56,547 bases of DNA from Halomicronema sp. CCY15110. GTDB lineage: Bacteria > Cyanobacteriota > Cyanobacteriia > Phormidesmidales > Phormidesmidaceae. Every line of letters begins with the position of its first letter. Within the stretch, counting starts at the first letter, position 1. The position numbers and the translations under genes were made by a program. Below the pieces are notes generated by a model. The model was not told the DNA's origin. It saw nothing but the letters and a program-made list of their open reading frames with translations, and did not search any database. Positions 7,601-15,505 of the stretch are shown here, in pieces. The stretch covers positions 1-56,547 of the forward strand of contig NZ_JACSWC010000163.1 in the NCBI RefSeq assembly GCF_016888165.1. The letters are read 5' to 3'.

Positions 7601-8050
7601 TCAAGCCTTAGGCGTCGCGTATGACTTGCGAATGTGTAGACAGTTCCGTTCATCGGCGGTGCGCTCATAGCGCACAATGTCGGCCACGCGATACATAATG
7701 CGCAGCCCCCGCCCCCCTTCGGAGTCGGCATTGGTGGTTTCGAGCTTATGATCCAGCATGGCTTGGAAGTCGAAACCGGGGCCATGATCCCAGATTTTCA
7801 TATCCAAATATTCGTGGGTGAGGGTGATCGTAATGGCGATGGGGGTAGCTGGCGGCAACCCTTTGTGGGCGTGGCGCACCGCATTGGTGAACCCCTCGAT
7901 CAGCGCGAGCTGGCATTGCAGCCAATCTTCTTGGGGCATCGGCAAAGCATGAAACTCATCGAACCAAGACAACACCCCCGGCAACGCTTGGGGATCGGTC
8001 TCAGTTTCGTAGGTACTCTGCTTAAGAATAGTCAAGGGTGTCAATACCAT
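7601..8050 (-). CDS. RsbW-like anti-sigma serine kinase
   Basis: A 149-residue GHKL ATPase of the RsbW/SpoIIAB type. The N-box EGFTNAVRHAH, the G1 box DHGPGFD and the G2 box GGRGLRIM are all present. Such proteins phosphorylate an STAS antagonist and bind a partner in partner-switching control. No STAS or sigma gene is adjacent. A SpoIIE-type phosphatase that could act in the same kind of pathway lies at 26032-27168, but their connection is unproven. Confidence 0.85.
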   Translation of the reverse strand: MVLTPLTILKQSTYETETDPQALPGVLSWFDEFHALPMPQEDWLQCQLALIEGFTNAVRHAHKGLPPATPIAITITLTHEYLDMKIWDHGPGFDFQAMLDHKLETTNADSEGGRGLRIMYRVADIVRYERTADERNCLHIRKSYATPKA

Positions 8051-8317
8051 TGATCGCGAGAGTCATTCACATGTTATCTAGCTAGCAGAAATAAATATAG
8101 ATGCACAATCGGGATAGTTGCTATTCAAAATATTCCCACATCAACGCATTTCCATTGATTGGGTAACAGAAAGCTGGGAAAAACAGCCATGAGAGGAGAA
8201 CTTGTAACGATTCTACGGAATAGCGCTCGGGCTTGAGGAGTCTCGCCCCTGTCGGCTCCCTAGTCAAAAGAACTCGACACGGATTGGACAGGTAGTCGAG
8301 TTGCGAACAACGGGTGC
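8051..8317. other. Intergenic region before IS630 remnant
   Basis: No gene is supported here. It contains an inverted repeat AACTCGAC (8271-8278) / GTCGAGTT (8295-8302) with a 16-base loop, close to the start of the transposase remnant. Confidence 0.4.
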
Positions 8318-8484
8318 TATAGCAATCCGCGGATAGCTCCGCTTAGGCCATGAAGGCATGGTCGACGACCTGTCTAAACGATTCGCCCGATGGAATCTGT
8401 TTCCGCATCCGGTTCTTCAAACCAAACCACTGATGTTCGATCGGGTTCAAATCCGAGGAGTAAAGCGGCAAATATAGCAATCCG
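8318..8484. mobile_element. IS630 remnant with flanking TATAGCAATCCG repeats
   Basis: This is the full extent of the decayed element. The right arm (8318-8416) is the inverted partner of 1-103. TATAGCAATCCG occurs at both ends in the same orientation, as might result from an internal deletion or from two nested insertions. IS630 elements insert at TA, which fits the TA that begins each copy. Confidence 0.6.
8343..8471 (-). pseudogene. IS630-family transposase, C-terminal remnant
   Basis: Reading the minus strand gives 42 residues, LPLYSSDLNPIEHQWFGLKN followed by RMRKQIPSGESFRQVV and DHAFMA, then a stop. NPIEHQWF contains the last catalytic acidic residue of the IS630 DDE triad. Everything upstream of this is missing, so the gene is dead. 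The nucleotide sequence matches 1-103 in inverted orientation. The remnant is bracketed by TATAGCAATCCG in direct orientation, at about 8318-8329 and 8473-8484. Confidence 0.85.
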
Positions 8485-8579
8485 TACAAAGTATCGATAC
8501 AGCGATCGCCCTCCAATCACTTCACTAGAATTGGAGCAATCGTCAAGGGCATTGGCAGAGTGGAGCGATCGCCTCTACA

Positions 8580-9167
8580 TTATTCCACCCGGGGTGGCGT
8601 CGGTTCCAGTTCAACATCCTCATACAGAGCCGCGATCGCATCGGTAAACCCGAGGCTCTGGAGTTTGAATTGCTCGCTTTCGGCAGTATAAGTCTGCAAT
8701 AGCCAGAGATTGTCAGGGGTGCGGCGAAAGCACTCGACCCGCTGATGTCGGGTATTGATAATCACGTATTCTTCCAGCGTGTCAAGGGATTGGTAGTCGG
8801 TAAACTTATCGCCGCGGTCAAAGGCTTCAGTGGAGTCAGAAAGTACCTCGACGATGAGCTTAGGAAAGCGCTTGAAAGTCGATGTTTCCGTGTCGCGAGC
8901 ATCGCACGTCACCATCACGTCGGGATAGTAGAAGCAATTTCGCGCCTCAATTCGTGCCTTCATGTCGGCAATGTAAACCCGGCAATTCGAACCGCGCACG
9001 TGACTGCGGAGGAGGACTGCGAGATTCCCGGAAACTGTGACATGGGCGTCAGTTGCTCCACCCCTAGCGTACACATCGCCATCAATATACTCATGCTTGA
9101 CCGCGCTCTCGGCTTCGAGCTGCAAATACTCGTCAGGCGTCAGGGGAGTTTGAGATAGCGCAACCAT
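8580..9167 (-). CDS. Uma2-family putative endonuclease (1)
   Basis: A 195-residue DUF820/Uma2 protein, a family with a PD-(D/E)XK nuclease fold that is greatly expanded in cyanobacteria. The visible core is DEYLQLEAESAVKHEYIDGD (about 12-31), then YYPDVMVTCD and KLIVEVLS, which supply the acidic catalytic positions. Its biological role is unknown for the family. It is transcribed divergently from a second Uma2 gene 116 bases away. Confidence 0.88.
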   Translation of the reverse strand: MVALSQTPLTPDEYLQLEAESAVKHEYIDGDVYARGGATDAHVTVSGNLAVLLRSHVRGSNCRVYIADMKARIEARNCFYYPDVMVTCDARDTETSTFKRFPKLIVEVLSDSTEAFDRGDKFTDYQSLDTLEEYVIINTRHQRVECFRRTPDNLWLLQTYTAESEQFKLQSLGFTDAIAALYEDVELEPTPPRVE

Positions 9168-9283
9168 AGAAGAGATCCGAGAACAGATGGTCTCATTGTA
9201 TCGGCGTCACATATGCCGTTTATAAAGGATAGCGCCGCCTCCCACACGCTAAACTTCATTTATCAATATTGATGAGACGGCCT

Positions 9284-9862
9284 ATGGTTTCGACGACAGA
9301 ACCGCAGGTGCATTTGTGGACGCGGGATGAATACTATCGACTGGCAGACCTCAACTTTTTTCAAGGTCGGCGGGTCGAACTCATTGAGGGGCAGGTGATT
9401 GACATGGCTGCGATGAAAAGCCCCCATGCGATCGCTATTGACCTCATCGACGCTGCTCTTAAATCCGTTTTCCGCGAGGGCTACTACATTCGCCAGCAAA
9501 AGCCCTTCGTCATCAGCGATCTCTCTGAACCGGAACCGGATATTGCTGTGGTTCCCGGTTCCATTCGCGACTATGCCGACGCTCATCCTGCTGAGGCAGT
9601 TCTAATCGTCGAAGTCGCCGATACCTCGCTGCGCTACGACCGCAAGGTAAAAGGCAGCCTCTATGCTAAAGCGGGTATTGCCGAATATTGGATTTTGAAT
9701 CTGAATAATCGCCAGCTAGAAGTTTATCTTGACCCCGAAGTTGGTGATGCGGCTGAGTCTGGCTTTAGCTATTCCATAAAACAGGAATACTCGTCTGCGC
9801 AAGTCGTTTCCTCTGTTGCGGGTATGGAGGTTGCGATCGCCGTCGCTGACCTGCTGCCATAA
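9284..9862 (+). CDS. Uma2-family putative endonuclease (2)
   Basis: A 192-residue Uma2 protein. It shows the WTRDEYYRLAD start, RVELIEGQVIDM, PEPDIAVVPG and VLIVEVADTSLRYDRKVK, so the nuclease-fold core and its acidic residues look complete. ATG 9284 (MVSTTEPQVHLWTRDEYY) fits the family start better than TTG 9269 or ATG 9272. It is only distantly similar to the divergent neighbour, so it is not a recent duplicate. Confidence 0.88.
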   Translation: MVSTTEPQVHLWTRDEYYRLADLNFFQGRRVELIEGQVIDMAAMKSPHAIAIDLIDAALKSVFREGYYIRQQKPFVISDLSEPEPDIAVVPGSIRDYADAHPAEAVLIVEVADTSLRYDRKVKGSLYAKAGIAEYWILNLNNRQLEVYLDPEVGDAAESGFSYSIKQEYSSAQVVSSVAGMEVAIAVADLLP

Positions 9863-9890
9863 AGCGACTCGGCCTCCCGTCGAGTTACTA

Positions 9891-10790
9891 TCAATCGCAG
9901 GCTTCGAGTTGAGCCATGGTCAAGACCATATCGTCGATCGCCGCCAGCATCGTCTGGCCTGACTGCCCCGGTTGATTGACCATAATGCTAAAAATGACGG
10001 TGCCGTAGTCGTCGGTTTCTAAATAGCCGGATAACGCCCTAACCCCGTTGAGCGTCCCTGTTTTAGCCCGTACCTTGCCCTGCACTACGGTGCCTTTGAA
10101 GCGATTGCGCAGGGTGCCACTGACGCCGCCGATGGGCAAAGAGTTGTAAAACAGTTCACTTTCGTCAGTCTCATACATGGCTTTGAGCAGCGCCACAAAG
10201 GTGGAAGGCTCGGCTTTGTTACTGCGCGATAGCCCGGAGCCATCGGCCTGCACATAACTGTCAGGATCCACCCCTAACGGCTCTAGCATGGCTTTGACCC
10301 GACTTTGGCCGCCAATATTCCGCAGTAGCTCGTCAGCGCGGCCATTGTGGCTGTCGCGGTTCACCAAATTGAGATCATCTTGAAACGTCCAAAGCCGATC
10401 AGGAGATTGCTCCAGGATGGTATAAATCGCGGCGGCAGTGGTGAGTAACTTAATATTCGACGCAGGAATGAACAGCCGCTGAGAATTGTGCGTATAGAGC
10501 GACTGGCCGTCGGCGAGGGCATACACTTCCACGCCCCAAGCGGCAGTACCAAACTGCGATCGCCCCACAATGGCATCCATCGCGGCGGGCAAATCAGTGG
10601 GACAAAACTGATCGCCCGATTCCCCTTCTATTGGCAGACTTGGGGCTGCTACGGGAGAATCGAGGGAGAAGGGTATGGCCGTTGCGGGGGCGACCAACGG
10701 GCGGACAAAACCACCCGCGAGTAGCGTGACGCCCGTCATCATCACAACTTTGTGCAGACGTGACGAGAGCCATCGGGTCAAAATTGCCAT
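9891..10790 (-). CDS. dacB: Shortened PBP4-type D,D-carboxypeptidase (S13)
   Basis: A 299-residue periplasmic serine peptidase of peptidoglycan. All three penicillin-binding motifs are present: SNIK (S111-K114), SHN (147-149) and KTG (243-245), followed by LNGVRALSGYL. In PBP4 proteins about 240 residues separate the first two motifs; here there are only about 33, so the large inserted domains are absent. A GAGGAAA ribosome site and a signal peptide (WLSSRLHKVVMMTGVTLLAG) support the start at 10790 rather than 10832. It may be a natural minimal form or an internally deleted gene. The reading frame is intact. Confidence 0.85.
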   Translation of the reverse strand: MAILTRWLSSRLHKVVMMTGVTLLAGGFVRPLVAPATAIPFSLDSPVAAPSLPIEGESGDQFCPTDLPAAMDAIVGRSQFGTAAWGVEVYALADGQSLYTHNSQRLFIPASNIKLLTTAAAIYTILEQSPDRLWTFQDDLNLVNRDSHNGRADELLRNIGGQSRVKAMLEPLGVDPDSYVQADGSGLSRSNKAEPSTFVALLKAMYETDESELFYNSLPIGGVSGTLRNRFKGTVVQGKVRAKTGTLNGVRALSGYLETDDYGTVIFSIMVNQPGQSGQTMLAAIDDMVLTMAQLEACD

Positions 10791-10988
10791 GCCGGTTTCC
10801 TCGGGTGTGAGTTGAGAGCGCGTGATCCCCAATCATCATCAAAGGTCACTGCTCACTAAGCAACCGTATTCCCGGCCACATTTCGCCCGAGTCGGCTAGG
10901 CGCGTCCGCTACGTCATCGAGACGTGGCAGCAGGGTAATTGGTTCGCGCCGTTGGGTCATTGCGCCGCAATCTACGGATGGCCTAGCG

Positions 10989-11687
10989 CTAAGTCAAAAG
11001 GCCAAAGTAGATAGTCAACGGTAGTAAGACGAAGCCCGTAGCGATCGCGATCGCGCCGCCCAAACTCATGCCATAAACAGTGAAGCGAATGGCCTTGGAC
11101 TGAAGACCCAGCGACTGCAACGCGCTCCAAATGCCGTGGCGCAGGTGAAAGCCCAGTAGTAACATGACGCCGCTGTAACCAAAGGCATAGAGGGGATGCT
11201 GAAATTTTTCCACGACGAGACGGGCCAAATCGCGGACTTTATCATCATTCAGTTGGGTCGCGTAATAGGTGCCAAACTTGAAACTCCACAGGTGCAGCAC
11301 CAAAAATACGGCTAACACCAGCCCCGTGATAATCATGGTGCGCGAGCTGAGGGATTGCAGACTCGGCGTTCCTCGGCTGGCGTAGGTCGCGTAGTTATCG
11401 GGACGGGCGGTTAACTTACCCACAAAAATGTGAATGCCCGCGATCGCATGGAGGGCAAACACTACCACCAAGATGGACTCCACCAGCCACAGCAGCGGTC
11501 CCCAACTTTCGAGGTGATGGGCGTAGGCATTGTAGGCATCGTGGCCCGCAAACAACAGCAGATTGCCCACCATATGCACCAACACAAAAGTCACAAGGCC
11601 CAAGCCGGTGACGCCCGTGATCAGTTTTTTGCCAATGGGGGAGGTGTAGAACTGGAGGAGGACGGGTGGACGGGCAGTATTTTCCAT
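10989..11687 (-). CDS. sdhC: Succinate dehydrogenase cytochrome b558-type subunit
   Basis: A 232-residue membrane protein of the single-subunit, five-helix b558 family (as in Bacillus and Bacteroides) that anchors succinate dehydrogenase and carries haem. It opens SPIGKKLITGVTGLGLVTFV, followed by HMVGNLLLFAG, ALHAIAGIHIF, VLHLWSFKFGTYY and FHLRHGIWSALQSLG. The histidines within the helices are haem-ligand candidates. No sdhA or sdhB lies nearby, which is common in cyanobacteria, where the genes are scattered. Confidence 0.92.
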   Translation of the reverse strand: MENTARPPVLLQFYTSPIGKKLITGVTGLGLVTFVLVHMVGNLLLFAGHDAYNAYAHHLESWGPLLWLVESILVVVFALHAIAGIHIFVGKLTARPDNYATYASRGTPSLQSLSSRTMIITGLVLAVFLVLHLWSFKFGTYYATQLNDDKVRDLARLVVEKFQHPLYAFGYSGVMLLLGFHLRHGIWSALQSLGLQSKAIRFTVYGMSLGGAIAIATGFVLLPLTIYFGLLT

Positions 11688-11729
11688 AGGGGCGATCGCT
11701 GAAGTGGCGGTGGTGGACTTTTCTCTATG

Positions 11730-14700
11730 CTATTGCGGTGGGGCGGCGGGTGGCGGCGGCTGGCAAGACTTGTTGATGAAAGCCGGGGTTTTGAAGGTGG
11801 CGATTTCCCACGGGTGGAGTTGCGTGGGCGACTCGACCGCGATCGCCGCCTCCAGCAAATTCGTCCGCTGGGCTAAATATCTGTCAACAAATAAGTTGAC
11901 ATCCAACTGAGTGGCCTGTCCATACAGATCGCAAACACGCAGAATATACTGCTCCGGGTCATCTTCCGACGGCTTGAGGGCCGCGAGGTGGGTCGTGGCT
12001 GACGACCAATCAACCAGACTACCCTGGTGCTCCGCTGTTTCCACATGTAGTGGTGAAGTAGAATTCACAGGCTGACTGACCACCATTTGTAGGGGGGTAT
12101 TGAAAGCGATCGCGTGCTGGGGAGTGTGGCCCGTGCGCCAGTCGCCCTCGTGGGGATACAGACCATAGGTGAATTGGTGTCGCCCGCGATCGGCCTGGGG
12201 GTTCGGCCACAGGGGCGCTTTGAGCAGGGTCAGCCGGAGCTGGTCGGGCTGGGCATCGAAGCCGTGTTTATAGTCGGTTAAAACGCTGAGTCCCCGGTCG
12301 CCATTGCTCAAGTCCGCCCAGCGATAGCCCGGTACCTCCCACTTGGCCTGCTCATGGGGATCGGTGGGATCGGTGGGACGGGCGATCGCGCCAAACGGAA
12401 TCTCGTAGGTGGCCGCTGCCGCCTCAAAAGTGACTGGGAATGCCGCTTTGAGGACGACTTGGCAGGCTTGCCAGTCGGCAGTTGTGACGACTTTCAAATA
12501 GGGCTGCGATCGCTCCAGCACATAATCTTGCTGAATCCGGGAGTCGGCCAGGTGACGCACCACGCGCAGCCGCTGCCGTAGCGGGCCATGTTCCAGCCAG
12601 GTGATCGATTCCACCGTGGCGGCGGGTAGCGGATGATCTTGATAATCTGGCGCAATATCCCACGCATCCCAATACTGTCCCGCATCGCGAAAGGCTTGCA
12701 GTTGGTTGGCGGGCGATCGCAGCACGGATCGCTGGGTCGATGTTGCCATCAGCGATCGCAGCTCTCCGCTCACAGGATCGACCTCAGCGCTAATCAACTC
12801 ATTTTGCAATTCAAAAGTCGTGGGCTCCGACCGTTGAACGCCAACAGCCTCGGCGGCGGCAGACTCAGGCACCAACCAATAGCGCCGGTATCCCACCGGG
12901 GGCACAGTCGCCTCAAACAGTAGGTAGTCACCGCCTTCAATCGGCGGCGAGGCTTGACAGGGCGGCGTGTCGGCGCGATCGCTATAGACACTTTGTTGGC
13001 TGACGACGGTTGCCCCCGTTGCGGGATCAACGACTCGCCATCCTAAGCCCGGATGCTTGGGTAAGTCGGCCAACGGCACTTCCACCAGAGCCGTGTGTTC
13101 CCAACTGAGGGAGTTAAAAAGGCTGACCGCGATCGCGTCAGGGTGAGGCGATGGACTCGGGGACAGTTGCGCCGCGATCGCCGCCAGAGACTCCCGGCGG
13201 ACTGACCGCGCGGCATCATACGCTGCTTGCCAATCGGGATTGGTGGTCGCGAAGACTTCGGGAATGGCGGTGCCGGGCAAAATATCGTGGAATTGGTTGA
13301 ATAGCACCTGCTTCCAGGCGGTTTCCAAAGCAGCGTGGGGATAGGCGAAGTGGCCCATCATGTGAGCGATCGCGCCATACAGTTCCGCTTCTCGTAGGGC
13401 GTCTTCGCAGCGGCGGTTATACCACTTCTGATCCGCATGGACGGTGTAGCAGCCCCGATGCAGTTCTAGATACAGTTCATCATCCCAGATCGGGAGGGAT
13501 GATCCCGGCTGGGAATGATCCGCTGTTGGCGCGGCAGACGGAGCCGGTCGGGATGACGCACGGGTGGTCGTGGGGTGCTCGGCGGCTGGGGGAGCGATCG
13601 CCTCCGCCCCTGCCGTCACTCGCTGAAGGTGATTGAGGGGCGTATCAAAGCGCAAGTCGGGAAAGAAAGGGGAATCGGCCCAGCGCCGCGCCCGTTCTAG
13701 CATGTCGCGGGTGGGGCCACCGCCATGATCCCCCATGCCGGGGAGCCACAACATTTCCGTCAGGCCCGTTTTCGCTTCCCAGTCGGCTGCGTGACTCGCC
13801 ATTTGCGGAGCGTCGATGTCGCTGCCAATGGGGGGCAACGTCAAACTCGTGATGAGCGTACCGTCTAACCCCTGCCAGGCAAAGAGACTGTGAGGAAAGG
13901 GGGTGGCTTCGTTCCAGCGAAGCTTTTGCGTGGCGAAATAGTCCACCCCGCCCAGCTTTAGCAACTGCGGCAACTGCCAGGAAAAGCCAAAACTGTCGGG
14001 GAGCCAGGCGATCGCGCTCAATTGTCCAAACCGCGATTGGGTGTAGCGCTGCCCATACAAAATTTGCCGCGCTAATGATTCGCCCCCGAGGGTGTTGAGC
14101 TCCGGTTCCACCCACAGCCCCGCATCAATTGACCAATGGCCTGCTTTGACGGCAGTTAACACCGTCTGAAACAAGTCCGGCTGATGGGTTTCCAACCAGT
14201 CGAACAGGGCCGGACTGGAATGGGTATAGGTCATTTCTGGAAAGTCCTGCTGCAAGGTCAGCACCGAGCGAAAAGTCCGCTCAGCCGCCCGCCAGGTATC
14301 TTCCACCGGCCACAGCCAAGCCAGGTCGAGATGGGCATGGCCCACGCAGGTGATTTGTCGCTGTTTGATCCACGGGCTGAGGGGGTGCAGGCGATCGCGC
14401 AGGGCCGCTAATTCCTGCAAAAAAGCGGTTTGCTGAGTGACGGTGGCCCAGTCAATGGCCGCGATCGCGGCGGCCATCGTCGGCAACTTCTCCGGCGCAA
14501 GTTTATCGGCATAGGTTTGCAGCACGGTGAGTTCATCCGCCACAAATCCCGGCTCTGGCAAGGCTGGATCAGCCGACTCGTACATTACAGCGGAGCGGAC
14601 TAAAGCCCCGTCATCATGCCCCGGACTCACGAGGTAAATCGCGACGTGAAAGGTGTCGCCGGGAGTGACGCGATCGCTCAGTTTGATGCGCCCAAAATAA

Positions 14701-15080
14701 TCAAACAGGTCGCCTTCTTGCCGGAGTTCGCCGTCGATATAAATCGCGACGACCTCGGCCCACCAAGTTAGGCTCAACTGCAAGGTCAACCCCGCCAGCG
14801 GCAACCCATTCAAGGTTTCTGGTACCACAATTTGCTGACATAGCCACAGCGGTTTTTGGCCTCGCGCCCAGGCGATGTGATCCCTCGCATTGGTCGGGGC
14901 GATCGGCCAGCTGCGCCAATCATCTGATGCCAGGACGGCGGCTGTAGGCAAATTCTCAGGAGTCAGGTGCCAGGTCGCTTGTAGCGATCGCTGGGTCAAA
15001 TCTTGGAGCCGCTGCACGGCTATTTGTATGGTGTCCCTATCAGATGTATTCTCCCGCGTGGACCCATGATTCATTGCCAT
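11730..15080 (-). CDS. GH38 alpha-mannosidase
   Basis: A large alpha-mannosidase of about 1116 residues. Counted from the upstream in-frame ATG (15140), the metal-binding HAHLDLAW is at 268-275 and the nucleophile region LPDSFGF has its aspartate at 382. Further GH38 landmarks are GLWVEPELNTLGGESLARQI and LFNQFHDILPGTAIPEV. The C-terminal half is beta-rich. An Ala-Pro-Thr-Ser-rich insert (about 13500-13610) interrupts the region before ELYLELHRGCYTVHA and may be a surface loop. ATG 15080 is chosen over 15140 because of a nearby GAGA and the lack of any ribosome site at 15140. No signal peptide is seen, so it is probably cytoplasmic, acting in glycan turnover. Confidence 0.92.
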   Translation of the reverse strand: MAMNHGSTRENTSDRDTIQIAVQRLQDLTQRSLQATWHLTPENLPTAAVLASDDWRSWPIAPTNARDHIAWARGQKPLWLCQQIVVPETLNGLPLAGLTLQLSLTWWAEVVAIYIDGELRQEGDLFDYFGRIKLSDRVTPGDTFHVAIYLVSPGHDDGALVRSAVMYESADPALPEPGFVADELTVLQTYADKLAPEKLPTMAAAIAAIDWATVTQQTAFLQELAALRDRLHPLSPWIKQRQITCVGHAHLDLAWLWPVEDTWRAAERTFRSVLTLQQDFPEMTYTHSSPALFDWLETHQPDLFQTVLTAVKAGHWSIDAGLWVEPELNTLGGESLARQILYGQRYTQSRFGQLSAIAWLPDSFGFSWQLPQLLKLGGVDYFATQKLRWNEATPFPHSLFAWQGLDGTLITSLTLPPIGSDIDAPQMASHAADWEAKTGLTEMLWLPGMGDHGGGPTRDMLERARRWADSPFFPDLRFDTPLNHLQRVTAGAEAIAPPAAEHPTTTRASSRPAPSAAPTADHSQPGSSLPIWDDELYLELHRGCYTVHADQKWYNRRCEDALREAELYGAIAHMMGHFAYPHAALETAWKQVLFNQFHDILPGTAIPEVFATTNPDWQAAYDAARSVRRESLAAIAAQLSPSPSPHPDAIAVSLFNSLSWEHTALVEVPLADLPKHPGLGWRVVDPATGATVVSQQSVYSDRADTPPCQASPPIEGGDYLLFEATVPPVGYRRYWLVPESAAAEAVGVQRSEPTTFELQNELISAEVDPVSGELRSLMATSTQRSVLRSPANQLQAFRDAGQYWDAWDIAPDYQDHPLPAATVESITWLEHGPLRQRLRVVRHLADSRIQQDYVLERSQPYLKVVTTADWQACQVVLKAAFPVTFEAAAATYEIPFGAIARPTDPTDPHEQAKWEVPGYRWADLSNGDRGLSVLTDYKHGFDAQPDQLRLTLLKAPLWPNPQADRGRHQFTYGLYPHEGDWRTGHTPQHAIAFNTPLQMVVSQPVNSTSPLHVETAEHQGSLVDWSSATTHLAALKPSEDDPEQYILRVCDLYGQATQLDVNLFVDRYLAQRTNLLEAAIAVESPTQLHPWEIATFKTPAFINKSCQPPPPAAPPQ

Positions 15081-15230
15081 TTCTCTAGCCAGTGCCTTGC
15101 TTGATCTTGAGGGGAACTTGCCGAGCGCTCCACCCGTCATAGCGACTATGACAGGCTAGGGCGAGAGCATGTCCCGTTTGGCGATATGATAGACCTTACC
15201 GATTGCTGTCTATAAGATGGGAAGTCTGCA

Positions 15231-15347
15231 ATGCTGACCCTTAAGATTGTTGTTTATCTCGTCGTTGCCTTCTTTGTGGGCCTATTTATTTTCGGTTTCC
15301 TCAGCGGAGATCCTTCCCGTAACCCCGGTCGTTCCGACATGGAATAA
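15231..15347 (+). CDS. psbI: Photosystem II reaction centre protein I
   Basis: A 38-residue protein beginning [20 protein letters not shown] and ending in the conserved hydrophilic tail [12 protein letters not shown]. It has one transmembrane helix, the correct family length and the diagnostic NPGR tail. PsbI is a low-molecular-weight subunit next to D1 in photosystem II, involved in assembly. GGGAAG at about 15219 serves as the ribosome site. It is transcribed divergently from the mannosidase gene. Confidence 0.97.
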   Translation: MLTLKIVVYLVVAFFVGLFIFGFLSGDPSRNPGRSDME

Positions 15348-15462
15348 TCAGGCATTTACGCGGTGATGCCGACAAGGCTGAACTAGCCATGCGGCTGTAC
15401 CGTAATCTCAATACCTGGCTGACAAAAGATTGCCCTCAGGTTTCTGCTGATATCTGAATCTC

Positions 15463-15489
15463 AAAGCCCGCTTGCCGGGCTTTTGTTTT
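15463..15489 (+). terminator. Rho-independent terminator after psbI
   Basis: AAAGCCCG (15463-15470) pairs with CGGGCTTT (15476-15483) around a five-base loop, followed by a T-rich run TTTTGTTTTG. It ends psbI transcription about 115 bases past the stop, just before the LptD-like gene, so that gene needs its own promoter or read-through. Confidence 0.88.
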
Positions 15490-15505
15490 GATTGGCTGGC
15501 CGCCT

